From Sphingomonas natans (GTDB taxonomy: Bacteria; Pseudomonadota; Alphaproteobacteria; Sphingomonadales; Sphingomonadaceae), in the NCBI RefSeq assembly GCF_030546695.1, contig NZ_JAUOTP010000010.1, positions 124,001-188,000 on the forward strand: a stretch of 64,000 nucleotides of DNA, written 5' to 3'. A program made the position numbers and the translations under genes. Within the stretch, counting starts at the first letter, position 1. Every line of letters starts with the position of its first letter. Positions 8,491 through 17,821 of this stretch are shown one piece after another. The notes beneath the pieces are model-generated. The model did no database searches. It saw only the letters and a program-made list of their open reading frames with translations, and was not told the origin of the DNA.

Positions 8491-9690
8491 ATGCTGTACA
8501 AGACCTACCAGACCTTCACCGATTGCATGAAGCCCGTAAGGTTCGGCGCGCGGCTGAGCCTGCTGAACGAGGCGGCGACTAACACCTTGCCCGCGGGTCG
8601 CAGCGCGATGGCGATGGCGCACATGATCGCCGAGACCAAACTCACGCACCGCCGCCCGCCGTTCCACATCGACACGGTCGCTTCGGGCAACCGGCTGCTC
8701 GGAGTGCACGAGGAAGTCGTGCTGTCACTCCCGTTCGGCAATCTGCTGCGCTTCGTGCGCGAGGATTCACGCCCCAAGCCCAAGATGCTGATCATCGCCC
8801 CGCTCTCGGGCCATTTCGCGACCTTGCTGCGCGATACCGCCGCGACCCTGCTGTGCGATCACGATGTCTATATCACCGACTGGAAGAATGCGCGCGACGT
8901 GCCGCTGTCAGCTGGCCCGTTCGGCTTCGACGAGTATGTCGATTATGTGATCCGCTTCCTTGAGGAGATCGGCCCTGGCGCGAACCTGATCGCTGTGTGC
9001 CAGCCCTGCGTGCAGGCGCTCGTCGCGGTCGCGGTGATGGCCGAGCAGGATCATCCCTGCCAGCCGCGCTCGATGACGCTGATGGGCGGCCCGGTCGACA
9101 CGCGCATCGCGCCGACCGCGGTCAACCGCCTCGCGACCTCGAAGCCGCTATCGTGGTTCAGCAAGCAGCTGATCAGCCGTGTGCCGCTCCGCTACAAAGG
9201 GCGCGGCCGCAAGGTCTATCCGGGCTTCATGCAGCTCGGCGCCTTCCTGTCGATGAACATGGGCCGCCACATGGCGCAACATCGCAAGCTCTATCAGCAG
9301 CTCGCCGATGGCGAGGACGGCACGGTCATCCGCCATTTCTACGACGAATATTTCGCGGTGCTGGACCTGACCGCCGAATTCTATCTGGAAACGGTCGATC
9401 GCGTGTTCCAGCGCGCGCTGCTGGCCAAGGGCGAGCTCGACTATCGCGGTACGCGCGTCCAGCCGGGCAGGATCCGCAAGACCGCCCTGCTGACGGTCGA
9501 AGGCGAGCGCGACGATATCTGCGCGGTCGGACAGACCGCGGCGGCCCACGATCTCTGCTCGTCGCTGCGCGCGCATCTGAAGCGGCATCATCTCCAGCCA
9601 GGCGTCGGCCATTACGGCCTGTTCTCGGGCCGCAAATGGGAGACGCAGGTCTATCCACAGGTGAAGAGCCTGGTGCTCGCGGTCAACTGA
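8491..9690 (+). CDS. phaZ: Intracellular polyhydroxyalkanoate depolymerase
   Basis: PhaZ hydrolyses stored PHB granules to hydroxybutyrate oligomers in the cytoplasm. The 399-residue alpha/beta hydrolase starts MLYKTYQTFTDCM, typical of the family. It carries AVCQPCVQALVA with the cysteine nucleophile at about residue 170, the arrangement known in Ralstonia-type PhaZ1. A late histidine lies in GVGHYGLFSGRKW. The upstream in-frame start (8428) adds 21 unconserved residues and is rejected. No phaC or phasin gene is nearby, so the PHB synthesis genes must be elsewhere. Confidence 0.93.
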   Translation: MLYKTYQTFTDCMKPVRFGARLSLLNEAATNTLPAGRSAMAMAHMIAETKLTHRRPPFHIDTVASGNRLLGVHEEVVLSLPFGNLLRFVREDSRPKPKMLIIAPLSGHFATLLRDTAATLLCDHDVYITDWKNARDVPLSAGPFGFDEYVDYVIRFLEEIGPGANLIAVCQPCVQALVAVAVMAEQDHPCQPRSMTLMGGPVDTRIAPTAVNRLATSKPLSWFSKQLISRVPLRYKGRGRKVYPGFMQLGAFLSMNMGRHMAQHRKLYQQLADGEDGTVIRHFYDEYFAVLDLTAEFYLETVDRVFQRALLAKGELDYRGTRVQPGRIRKTALLTVEGERDDICAVGQTAAAHDLCSSLRAHLKRHHLQPGVGHYGLFSGRKWETQVYPQVKSLVLAVN

Positions 9691-9715
9691 ACCGGCCAGC
9701 GCGACTGATATCGGC

Positions 9716-10009
9716 TCACGCGCGGTCCGCGGCCTCGCCGAGCCCGGCCTCGATCATCGCGCCATAGACGATCGCCGCCGCGAACCGGTTCTGCTTGTCG
9801 GCGCCTTCCTCGAAATATTCCCCGCCAGCCGCCGCCATCTCGGCGGTCGGCTCGCGCAGGGCGGCGAGGACGGTCCGCGCCACAGGCACGAACGAATGCC
9901 AATCCGGCTCGCTCGCAGGCTGCTCCGCCGACGGCTCGTCCTGTGGCTCGGCCGAACCGCCGGCAAGGCCGCACAGGATGCGCGCGATCCGTTCGATCAT
10001 CTCGGTCAT
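9716..10009 (-). CDS. Hypothetical 97-residue protein
   Basis: I cannot name this protein. It starts MTEMIERIARILCGL and has an acidic, proline-rich linker, followed by a helical C-terminal region (ARTVLAALREPTAEMAAAGG and NRFAAAIVYGAMIEAGL). That half resembles short helical modules seen in phage-like and sphingomonad hypothetical proteins. It starts 2 nt after the stop of the GlsB-like gene and is therefore very likely in one operon with it. No signal peptide is seen. Confidence 0.65.
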   Translation of the reverse strand: MTEMIERIARILCGLAGGSAEPQDEPSAEQPASEPDWHSFVPVARTVLAALREPTAEMAAAGGEYFEEGADKQNRFAAAIVYGAMIEAGLGEAADRA

Positions 10010-10011
10010 GC

Positions 10012-10290
10012 TCAGATCCGTCTGAGCAGGCGGACCGCGACGGCGACGATCACCGCGCCGATCACCGAGGCGAGGATCGCGCCGATCAGCCCCCCGCCGA
10101 GCGTGAAGCCGAGGCGCGGAAACAGCCAGCCGGCGACGACCGACCCGAGGATCCCGATCAGCGCATCGAGAACGAAGCCGAAGCCGCCGCCCTGGACGAG
10201 CAGACCCGCGAGCCAGCCGATGATCGCCCCGACGACGATCCAGATGATGAAGGCGAGCAAGACGCTGTCGCTCCCCACGATCGTGTGCAT
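10012..10290 (-). CDS. GlsB/YeaQ/YmgE family membrane protein
   Basis: The 92-residue protein belongs to the transglycosylase-associated (GlsB/YeaQ) group of stress-linked small membrane proteins. It has three hydrophobic segments (LLAFIIWIVVGAIIGWLAG, VLDALIGILGSVVAGWLF and LIGAILASVIGAVIVAVAV) and the family glycine pattern. The molecular role is unknown. The longer in-frame reading upstream to 10731 passes through the terminator and sRNA region and is rejected. It is followed immediately by the 97-residue gene. Confidence 0.88.
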   Translation of the reverse strand: MHTIVGSDSVLLAFIIWIVVGAIIGWLAGLLVQGGGFGFVLDALIGILGSVVAGWLFPRLGFTLGGGLIGAILASVIGAVIVAVAVRLLRRI

Positions 10291-10353
10291 TTTGGCGCTC
10301 CTGTGTCGTTCTCTGGCAGAAGGCCGGACATGCCAGATCGTTCCGCCGCCGTC

Positions 10354-10400
10354 GTGCATGCACAGATTGTTTGCTGCGATGCACAAAATACATTTGCATC
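10354..10400 (+). promoter_or_regulatory. Candidate sRNA promoter and operator
   Basis: TTGTTT (10367-10372) and TACATT (10389-10394) are 16 bp apart and could be a weak sigma-70 promoter reading right. A 10-bp palindrome GTGCATGCAC (10354-10363) lies just upstream, and GATGCA/TGCATC (10378-10383 and 10395-10400) flank the -10, so an operator is possible. The same DNA must also hold the leftward promoter of the GlsB-like gene. Confidence 0.35.
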
Positions 10401-10487
10401 CGCCTGACGTATGCGTCATCACGATCCTGCCTTTCAGGCATCCTCTCCTAGACTTCAGGGCTGGCCTTCGGGCCGGCCCTTTTTTTT
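10401..10487 (+). ncRNA. Candidate small RNA with anti-SD loop and UUCG terminator
   Basis: There is no rightward gene for 700 bp upstream, yet the plus strand has three consecutive hairpins. GACG/CGTC lies at 10406-10417 and TGCCT/AGGCA at 10428-10440. A perfect 10-bp stem with a UUCG loop lies at 10457-10480, followed by eight T. Between hairpins two and three lies single-stranded TCCTCTCCTAGACTT, complementary to Shine-Dalgarno sequences, as in several alphaproteobacterial trans-acting sRNAs. No open frame or Rfam family is recognised. The 5' end is estimated from the weak promoter. Confidence 0.55.
10457..10487 (+). terminator. Strong rho-independent terminator (UUCG loop, T8)
   Basis: AGGGCTGGCC pairs with GGCCGGCCCT around TTCG, followed by eight T. 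This is one of the most canonical terminators in the window and faces right, where only the candidate sRNA could use it. Confidence 0.93.
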
Positions 10488-10546
10488 GGCTCGAGACCGG
10501 TCTATCAGAGCGCCTGGCCGGCGAGAGGATGCCATCCGGCCTATGC

Positions 10547-10580
10547 GCGCCCCGCAACAGCCAAAGGCGCTGCGGGGCGC
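10547..10580. other. Perfect 10-bp inverted repeat
   Basis: GCGCCCCGCA and TGCGGGGCGC flank a 14-base loop in the gap between the sRNA terminator and the rplA terminator. No T-run follows. No open frame with family similarity is seen between 10488 and 10655, and the function is unknown. Confidence 0.5.
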
Positions 10581-10655
10581 CGGCCTCCGCGCTGGAACGG
10601 CTGATCGAATCGCGAGCCGCGACGACGCGTCGGCTCCCCGCGACTTGCCCGAAAC

Positions 10656-10684
10656 AAAAAGGGCCGGGGATCGCTCCCCGGCCC
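10656..10684 (-). terminator. Rho-independent terminator of the secE-rplA operon
   Basis: On the minus strand GGGCCGGGGA pairs with TCCCCGGCCC around a 4-base loop and is followed by TTTTT. It lies 25 bp past the rplA stop. Confidence 0.92.
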
Positions 10685-10708
10685 TTCCTGTTTGTCAGGA
10701 TAGAAAGA

Positions 10709-11413
10709 TCAGATCGCGATTTCCGCGACATCGACCTTGATGCCCGGGCCCATCGAGGAGCTGACGGCGATCTTCTTCAGATACTTGCCCTTGGCGCCCG
10801 TTGGCTTGGCCTTGACGACCGCATCGACCAGCGCATCGAAATTGGCGCGCAGATCTTCCGCCGGGAACGACGCCTTGCCGATGCCCGAGTGGATGATGCC
10901 AGCCTTCTCGACGCGGTATTCGACCTGGCCGCCCTTGGCGTCCTTGACCGCCTGCGCGACGTTCATCGTGACCGTGCCGAGCTTCGGGTTCGGCATCAGG
11001 CCCTTCGGACCCAGCACCTTACCAAGGCGGCCGACGAGGCCCATCATGTCCGGGGTGGCGATGCAGCGATCGAAATCGACCGTGCCGCCCTGGATCGTCT
11101 CGAGCAGGTCTTCCGCACCGACGATCTCCGCGCCGGCGGCCGTGGCTTCCTCAGCCTTGGCGCCACGTGCGAACACGGCGACGCGGACGTCCTTGCCCGT
11201 GCCCTTCGGCAGATTGACGACGCCGCGGACCATCTGATCGGCGTGGCGCGGATCGACGCCGAGATTGAGCGCAACCTCGATCGTCTCGTCGAACTTGGCG
11301 GTGGCGTTGGTGCGCGCGAGGGCGATCGCCTCGTTCACGCCATACAGCTTCTCGCGGTCGATGGTCTCGGCCAGTGCCTTGGCCTTCTTGGTCAGGTTCT
11401 TCGGCTTCAGCAT
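10709..11413 (-). CDS. rplA: 50S ribosomal protein L1
   Basis: L1 binds 23S rRNA at the mobile stalk by the E site. The 234-residue protein begins [19 protein letters not shown]. It contains the L1 signature around [19 protein letters not shown], and the RNA-binding surface ends with [17 protein letters not shown]. The length is normal. The start is 3 nt after the rplK stop in the conserved rplK-rplA order. In many bacteria L1 represses its own operon. A terminator follows, so rplJL is not downstream as it is in E. coli. Confidence 0.98.
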   Translation of the reverse strand: MLKPKNLTKKAKALAETIDREKLYGVNEAIALARTNATAKFDETIEVALNLGVDPRHADQMVRGVVNLPKGTGKDVRVAVFARGAKAEEATAAGAEIVGAEDLLETIQGGTVDFDRCIATPDMMGLVGRLGKVLGPKGLMPNPKLGTVTMNVAQAVKDAKGGQVEYRVEKAGIIHSGIGKASFPAEDLRANFDALVDAVVKAKPTGAKGKYLKKIAVSSSMGPGIKVDVAEIAI

Positions 11414-11416
11414 CGA

Positions 11417-11848
11417 TCAGCCCTCCACAACTTCGAGGCCCATCGCGCGGGCGGAGCCTTCGATGATCTTCGTCGCCGCATCGATATCGTTGGCGTTGAG
11501 ATCCTTCATCTTCGCAGTCGCGATCTCGGACAGCTGCGAACGCTTGATCGTGCCCGCGGAGACCTTGCCCGGCTCCTTCGAGCCCGACTTGAGGCCGGCG
11601 GCCTGCTTGATCAGATACGTCGCCGGCGGCGTCTTCGTCTCGAACGAGAAAGAGCGATCGGCATAGACGGTGATCACGGTCGGCAGCGGCGTGCCGACGG
11701 CCTCGCCGGCCGTCTGCGCGTTGAACGCCTTGCAGAATTCCATGATGTTGACGCCGCGCTGACCGAGCGCGGGGCCGATCGGCGGGGACGGATTGGCCTT
11801 GCCGGCCGGCACCTGCAGCTTGATGTAACCGGTAATCTTCTTCGCCAT
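11417..11848 (-). CDS. rplK: 50S ribosomal protein L11
   Basis: L11 sits at the GTPase-associated centre and is needed for RelA activation. The 143-residue protein starts [34 protein letters not shown]. It has the proline-rich N-terminal domain and the C-terminal rRNA-binding domain ([21 protein letters not shown]). The ribosome site GGAGG is close upstream. It follows nusG by 118 bp. Confidence 0.98.
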   Translation of the reverse strand: MAKKITGYIKLQVPAGKANPSPPIGPALGQRGVNIMEFCKAFNAQTAGEAVGTPLPTVITVYADRSFSFETKTPPATYLIKQAAGLKSGSKEPGKVSAGTIKRSQLSEIATAKMKDLNANDIDAATKIIEGSARAMGLEVVEG

Positions 11849-11966
11849 GTTTACCTCCTATGGCTTAGCGGTGCTAACGGCGGACCGAAGCCTGCCTCCC
11901 GCAACGATGCTCCGGGGACGACCCGAAGTTGAGGAAGTTGAGGGATGCGGACACCCTCAACCAAAC

Positions 11967-12506
11967 TTATTTGACGCGTTCGACCTGCTCGAATTCGAGC
12001 TCGACCGGAGTCGCGCGGCCGAAGATCGAGACCGAGACCTTGACGCGGCTGCGATCGAAATCGAGCTCCTCGACGAGGCCGTTGAAGGTCGCGAACGGGC
12101 CGTCCAGCACCTTGACCGAATCGCCGATGTCGAAATCGACCTTGATCTTCGTCTTGGCGGGGGCCGCGGCGGCCTCCTCCTTGGTGTTCAGGATGCGCGC
12201 GGCCTCGGCGTCCGAGATCGGCTGCGGCTTGCCCGAGGAACCGAGGAAGCCCGTGACCTTCGGCGTGTTCTTGACGAGGTGATAGACGTCGTCGTTCATC
12301 GCGAGCTTCGCGAGGACATAGCCCGGGAAGAATTTGCGATCCGACGTCACCTTCTTGCCGCGACGAACCTCGGTGACCTTCTCGGTCGGGACTTCGACGG
12401 CTTCGACGAGCGTCTCGAGACCGAGCCGGGTCGCGTCGGTGAGGATCTGATCCTTCACCTTGTTTTCGAAGCCCGAATAAGCGTGGATGATATACCAGCG
12501 CGACAT
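11967..12506 (-). CDS. nusG: Transcription termination/antitermination protein NusG
   Basis: NusG binds RNA polymerase, suppresses pausing, and couples it to Rho and the ribosome. The 179-residue protein starts MSRWYIIHAYSGFENKVKDQI, the NGN domain (about 1-110). The KOW domain is near the C-terminus, with GDSVKVLDGPFATFNGLVEEL near residue 128. The length and order after secE are normal. An alanine-rich EEAAAAPAKTK linker separates the two domains. Confidence 0.98.
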   Translation of the reverse strand: MSRWYIIHAYSGFENKVKDQILTDATRLGLETLVEAVEVPTEKVTEVRRGKKVTSDRKFFPGYVLAKLAMNDDVYHLVKNTPKVTGFLGSSGKPQPISDAEAARILNTKEEAAAAPAKTKIKVDFDIGDSVKVLDGPFATFNGLVEELDFDRSRVKVSVSIFGRATPVELEFEQVERVK

Positions 12507-12522
12507 TGTTCTATGCGAGCCC

Positions 12523-12723
12523 TTAACCCTGGACGAGCGACAGCAGGAACTTCACGATCCGGCTGAAACCCCAATCGACAGCGAAGAAGAAGACACCGAG
12601 CGTGAGCGTCAGCACGACGACCATGACAGCGGTCATCACCGTTTCGCGGCGGCTCGGCCAATAGACCTTGGCGGTCTCGGCCTTCACCTGGCTGATGAAT
12701 TCGGTGGGACTGACCTTCGCCAC
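12523..12723 (-). CDS. secE: Preprotein translocase subunit SecE, GTG start
   Basis: SecE is the essential clamp of the SecYEG channel in the inner membrane. The 66-residue short form has the amphipathic helix with VKAETAKVYWPSRRETV and one membrane helix (VMTAVMVVVLTLTLGVFFFAV). This single-span form is normal outside enterobacteria. The start is GTG at 12723, since the protein family begins AKVSPTEFISQV and GGAAG lies upstream; longer readings to 12888 are unconserved. It is followed 16 bp later by nusG. Confidence 0.96.
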   Translation of the reverse strand: MAKVSPTEFISQVKAETAKVYWPSRRETVMTAVMVVVLTLTLGVFFFAVDWGFSRIVKFLLSLVQG

Positions 12724-12883
12724 GGCGTGCTTCTTCCTTGTTTTCCGAAAATGAACATGGGACCGCCGCCCGGTCCTCATCGGAGCCGGCGCGATCCATC
12801 CACGCTTTCGGATTGGGCGGGCAGATACCCCTAAGCGCGGTTCGACGCAAGCGGGTGGCCTACCGTCCCGGACTCCGCCTCCT

Positions 12884-12978
12884 GTCATGCTGAACTTGTT
12901 TCAGCATCCAGGAACCGACATCGCCGTCGCGCGCGCGTCGCGGACAGGTCATGGATCCTGAAACAAGTTCAGGATGAC
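12884..12978. repeat. Intergenic palindromic repeat, CCTGAACTTGTTTCAGG family
   Basis: GTCATGCTGAACTTGTTTCAG on the left is mirrored by CTGAAACAAGTTCAGGATGAC on the right, around a GC-rich centre. It is the second copy of the family at 197-296 and sits between tRNA-Trp and secE, both on the minus strand. Confidence 0.85.
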
Positions 12979-13003
12979 GGCATCTGCCGATCGCCATGAA
13001 GAA

Positions 13004-13079
13004 TGGCAGGAGTGGAGGGACTCGAACCCACGGCCCTCGGTTTTGGAGACCGATGCTCTACCAACTGAGCTACACTCCT
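13004..13079 (-). tRNA. tRNA-Trp (anticodon CCA)
   Basis: The minus strand folds as a 76-nt tRNA. The acceptor arm is AGGAGTG/CACTCCT, the D arm GCTCAGTTGGTAGAGC, and the anticodon stem TCGGT/ACCGA with loop CTCCAAA, so the anticodon is CCA (tryptophan). The T arm carries GTTCGAGTC. The discriminator is G and the 3' CCA end is encoded at 13004-13006. Placement just upstream of secE-nusG is a common bacterial arrangement. Confidence 0.98.
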
Positions 13080-13165
13080 CCGCAGAGGCGTGGGCCGCAT
13101 AGCGGGGGGGGCGATGGGGTGCAAGCCCGCAGACCGCGGCGCTCGTCATCCCGCTCACTCCCCCT

Positions 13166-13225
13166 CCGTTCGCGTTCTCGACGGGCGCTTCTCGACTTCG
13201 CTCGAACTGCGCTCGAACCGAACGG
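13166..13225. repeat. Short inverted repeat, CCGTTCG/CGAACGG family
   Basis: CCGTTCG and CGAACGG bracket TTCTCGAC- and GCTCGAA-rich sequence. The same modules occur in the larger repeat at 62746-62864. It lies between tRNA-Trp and the end of the aldo/keto reductase gene. Confidence 0.6.
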
Positions 13226-13227
13226 GT

Positions 13228-14103
13228 TCAGGCGGTGGCGCCCGCAATGGCGTCCAAAGTCGCGATCGCTTCGGCCGGCAGGACGAGATCGGCCGCTGCC
13301 AGGTTTTCGCGCAGGTGCGCGGCCGACGAGGTGCCGGGGATGAGCAATATGTTCGGCGCGCGCTGGAGCAGCCAGGCCAGCGCAACCTGCATCGGCGTCG
13401 CGCCGAGCCCGGCGGCGACATCGGACAGAGCCGTCGATTGCAGCGGGGTGAAGCCGCCGAGCGGGAAGAAGGGCACGTAGGCGGTGCCCGAGGCGGCGAG
13501 CCTGTCGAGCAGTGCCTCGTCCTCGCGATGCGCGAGATTGTAGAGATTCTGCACGCAGACGATCTCGGCGATGCCGCGCCCCTCCTCGACCTGCGCCGGC
13601 GTGACGTTGCTGAGGCCGATATGGCGAACGAGGCCCTGCCGCTGCAGTTCGGCGAGCGCGGTCAGCAGCGCCTCGAGCGAGCCCTCGGCCGGCTCGTGGA
13701 TGCCGAACATGAGGCGCAGGTTGACCACGTCCAGCACGTCGAGGCCGAGATTGCGCAGATTGTCGTGAACCGCGCTCGTCAGCTCGTCGGCCGAGAAAGC
13801 CGGGTTCCACGAAGCATCGTCGCCGCGCATCGCGCCGATCTTGGTGACGATGACGAGATCGTCGCGATAGGGATGCAGCGCCTCGCGGATGATCTGGTTG
13901 GTGACGTGCGGCCCGTAGAAATCGCTCGTGTCGATATGATCGACGCCGGCCTCGATCGCCGCGCGCAGCACCGCGACCGCGGCGCCGCGATCCTTCGGCG
14001 GACCGAACACGCCCGGGCCGGCGAGCTGCATCGCGCCATAGCCGAGGCGCTTCACATTGCGGCCGCCGAGCGTGAAGGTGCCGGCTTTGCTGATGTCCGT
14101 CAT
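13228..14103 (-). CDS. Aldo/keto reductase family oxidoreductase
   Basis: The 291-residue protein is a predicted NADPH-dependent aldo/keto reductase with a TIM-barrel fold. It has GYGAMQLAGPGVFGPPKDR near the N-terminus and the catalytic Asp-Tyr pair in DHIDTSDFYGPHVTN. A VTKIGAM lysine motif and the cofactor-binding LLIPGTSSAAHLRENLAA near residue 265 are also present. The closest pattern is the oxidoreductase group typified by YdbC or yakc. The substrate is unknown. It is divergent from a LysR regulator 94 bp away, which probably controls it. Confidence 0.9.
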   Translation of the reverse strand: MTDISKAGTFTLGGRNVKRLGYGAMQLAGPGVFGPPKDRGAAVAVLRAAIEAGVDHIDTSDFYGPHVTNQIIREALHPYRDDLVIVTKIGAMRGDDASWNPAFSADELTSAVHDNLRNLGLDVLDVVNLRLMFGIHEPAEGSLEALLTALAELQRQGLVRHIGLSNVTPAQVEEGRGIAEIVCVQNLYNLAHREDEALLDRLAASGTAYVPFFPLGGFTPLQSTALSDVAAGLGATPMQVALAWLLQRAPNILLIPGTSSAAHLRENLAAADLVLPAEAIATLDAIAGATA

Positions 14104-14197
14104 GGCAAGTCTCCTGAATGTCGACAGCGCATATGGACAGGGCGACCCTGCGCGATAACAGGATCCAATCGGCACGGGCCGTGCGAAAGGGCGAACA

Positions 14198-15105
14198 ATG
14201 GCGGCGGATCTGAGCGAACTGGCGGCCTTCGTCGCGGTGGCGCGCGCGGGCGGCTTTCGCGAGGGCGCGCGGGCCACCGGCGGCAGTGCCTCTGGGCTGA
14301 GCGAGGCGGTGCGCCGGCTGGAGACGCGACTTGGCGTGCGCCTGCTCAACCGGACGACGCGCAGCGTCGCCCCGACCGAGGCGGGGGCGATGCTGCTGGA
14401 GCGGCTCGGCCCCGCGCTCGGCGAGGTCGAATCCGCGCTCGACGTGGTCAACGGCTTTCGCGATCGGCCGATGGGCACGCTCCGGCTCAACGTGCCGGTG
14501 AGCGTTTCGCGCCTCGTCCTCTCGCGCATCGTCCCGCCCTTCCTCGCGGCCTTTGCCGATATCCGCCTGGAGGTGACCGCCGAGGACGGTTTCGTCGACA
14601 TCCTCGCGGCCGGCTGCGACGCGGGCATCCGCTATGACGAGCGGCTGGAGCAGGACATGATCGCGATCCCGATCGGCCCGCGCAGGCAGCGCTTCGCCAC
14701 CGCCGCCGCGCCCGCTTACCTCGATCGACGCGGGCGCCCCAAACATCCGCGCGATCTGCTCGGCCACGCCTGCCTGGCCGGTCGCCATTCAAGCGGAGGC
14801 ATGACGATCTGGGAGTATGAGCGCGCCAGCGAGATCGTAAAGATCGATCCGACCGGGCCGCTCGTCGTCCGCATCGGCGCGGCGGTGGATCTCGCGGTCG
14901 AGGCGGCGCTGGCGGGCACGGGCGTGATCATGCTGTTCGAGGATTGGCTGCGGCCCTATCTCGACCGCGGCGACCTGGAGCCGGTGCTGGAGGACTGGTG
15001 GCAGGGCTTTTCGGGGCCATTCCTTTATTATCCGGGCCGCCGCCATCTGCCCGCCCCACTGCGCGCCTTCGTCGATTTCGTCCGCGCACAGGGGACGTGG
15101 GACTG

Positions 15106-15106
<1 letters not shown>
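14198..15106 (+). CDS. LysR family transcriptional regulator
   Basis: The 302-residue protein has an N-terminal winged HTH (residues 5-64: LSELAAFVAVARAGGFREGA, GLSEAVRRLETRLGVRLLNRTTRS) and a periplasmic-binding-like effector domain from about 90 on. The NRTTRSVAPTEAG stretch is diagnostic. The common layout of a LysR gene divergent from its target suggests it regulates the adjacent aldo/keto reductase gene. Its stop TGA overlaps the next ATG, coupling it to the oxidoreductase-like small gene. Confidence 0.93.
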
Positions 15107-16499
<1,393 letters not shown>

Positions 16500-16601
16500 T
16501 CAGGACCGTGGACATCGCCGGCGCGGTTAGCGGGCCGGCGCGGATTCGTAAAGACCCGCAGGATCGTGGCGCGGCGTGCGCGGCTGCGCTATGTTACGGG
16601 C

Positions 16602-17345
16602 ATGGCCGCGCTCGATCCCGACCTGCTGCTGCGTGCTTACTCGGTCGGCGTCTTTCCGATGTCGAACAGCCGCGAGGCCGACGACGTCTTTTGGGTCGAG
16701 CCGAAGAAGCGCGGCGTGCTGCCGCTCGACGGTTTCCATCTGTCGCGCAGCCTCGCCAAGACGCTTCGCTCGGGACGCTTCACGACCACCGCTGACCGCG
16801 CGTTCGGAGACGTTGTGCGGCTGTGCGCGGAGCCGACGCCGCTCCGCCCCGACACCTGGATCAATCCGCAGATCGAGTCCGCTTATGGCGAGCTCCACCG
16901 GCGCGGCTATGCGCATTCGATCGAAACCTGGGAGGGCGATCCGGCCAATGGCCGGCTCGTCGGCGGTCTTTATGGCGTGCGGCTCGGCGCGGCCTTTTTC
17001 GGCGAGAGCATGTTCAGCCGGGCGACCGACGCCTCGAAGGTCGCGCTCGCGCATCTCGTCGCGCGATTGAGGGTCGGCGGCTTCCTGCTGCTCGACTGCC
17101 AGTTCCAGACCGATCATCTCGCCTCGCTGGGTGCGATCGAGATCGGGCGCGGCGATTATGTCGCGCTGTTGGACACTGCGCTTGGCCTGGGCTCGGCCGT
17201 CTCGGCATCGGGCTTCGTCGCGGCCGGATCGGCCGACTTCCTCGCACTCGACCGCGGCGCGCCAGACGTCGACCCGGCGACGACGGTGTTCGGCCCGGTC
17301 TCGGCATGCCGCATCGTGCAGCTCTTGGGCCAGACGTCCCAATAG
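16602..17345 (+). CDS. aat: Leucyl/phenylalanyl-tRNA-protein transferase
   Basis: Aat transfers Leu or Phe from tRNA to N-terminal Arg or Lys, marking proteins for ClpAP degradation by the N-end rule. The 247-residue protein starts MAALDPDLLLRAYSVGVFPMS. It carries WVEPKKRGVLPLDGFHLSRS, the GLYGVRLGAAFFGESMFS motif and LLDCQFQTDHLASLGA. The C-terminal QLLGQTSQ resembles alphaproteobacterial versions. The GTG start at 16566 is not supported. The last 190 bp overlap the convergent DUF2155 gene. Confidence 0.94.
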   Translation: MAALDPDLLLRAYSVGVFPMSNSREADDVFWVEPKKRGVLPLDGFHLSRSLAKTLRSGRFTTTADRAFGDVVRLCAEPTPLRPDTWINPQIESAYGELHRRGYAHSIETWEGDPANGRLVGGLYGVRLGAAFFGESMFSRATDASKVALAHLVARLRVGGFLLLDCQFQTDHLASLGAIEIGRGDYVALLDTALGLGSAVSASGFVAAGSADFLALDRGAPDVDPATTVFGPVSACRIVQLLGQTSQ

Positions 17346-17821
17346 GAATTTTCGACGACGTTGAGCGACGGGCTCTCCTTGTAGAGCCAACCCGAGAAGA
17401 TCCGCCGCCATTGGCCGTCCGCGCCGTGCAGATCGGCCTGGAGGAAGGCGCCGGTCAGCTGTTCGGGCTCCCAATCGGCGGTCTGGTCGCAGGCGCGCAG
17501 CCGTACGATCAGCGGGCCGATGCGCTTCACCTCGCCGGGGCGCATCGTCAGATCGCGCGACACGCCGTCGCGCTTGTTGAGCACGCCGATCACGGCGACG
17601 CGCTCGGCCATCGGCGTGTCGGTCTTCGAGAGTGGGGGCGCCGCCGGCCTGGAAGCAGCCTTCGCGGCAGGGGCGCTCTCGTTGGCAAGCGCGGCATCGG
17701 GCACGAGCGGCGCGGTCTCATTCTCGTTCGCAGGCGACTGGATCGCGACCGCCGCGCCGAGCCCGAGGGCGCCGACGAGGATCGCCGCCAGCGCGAGCGC
17801 GCCGGGCCGGCGCCACCTCAC
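17156..17821 (-). CDS. DUF2155 domain-containing protein
   Basis: The 221-residue protein starts at a GTG that overlaps the mlaD stop by 4 nt. It has an N-terminal hydrophobic segment (ALALAAILVGALGLGAAVA), a low-complexity linker and the DUF2155 core from about residue 75 (VAVIGVLNKRDGVSRDLTMRPGE and IFSGWLYKESPSLNVVENSYWDVW). A 40-residue polar tail then runs antisense through the end of aat. The family sits next to aat and NDUFA12 genes in many alphaproteobacteria. The function is unknown; an envelope role is inferred from the hydrophobic segment. Confidence 0.88.
   Translation of the reverse strand: MRWRRPGALALAAILVGALGLGAAVAIQSPANENETAPLVPDAALANESAPAAKAASRPAAPPLSKTDTPMAERVAVIGVLNKRDGVSRDLTMRPGEVKRIGPLIVRLRACDQTADWEPEQLTGAFLQADLHGADGQWRRIFSGWLYKESPSLNVVENSYWDVWPKSCTMRHAETGPNTVVAGSTSGAPRSSARKSADPAATKPDAETAEPRPSAVSNSAT

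Noticed and set aside
10012-10731. Long 239-residue reading of the GlsB-like gene
   Set aside because: The upstream part is antisense to the sRNA candidate and terminators; the family starts at MHTIVGSD (10290).
9896-11932. A 678-codon plus-strand frame across the sRNA, rplA and rplK region
   Set aside because: It crosses a strong terminator and lies antisense to rplA and rplK; no signature is visible.
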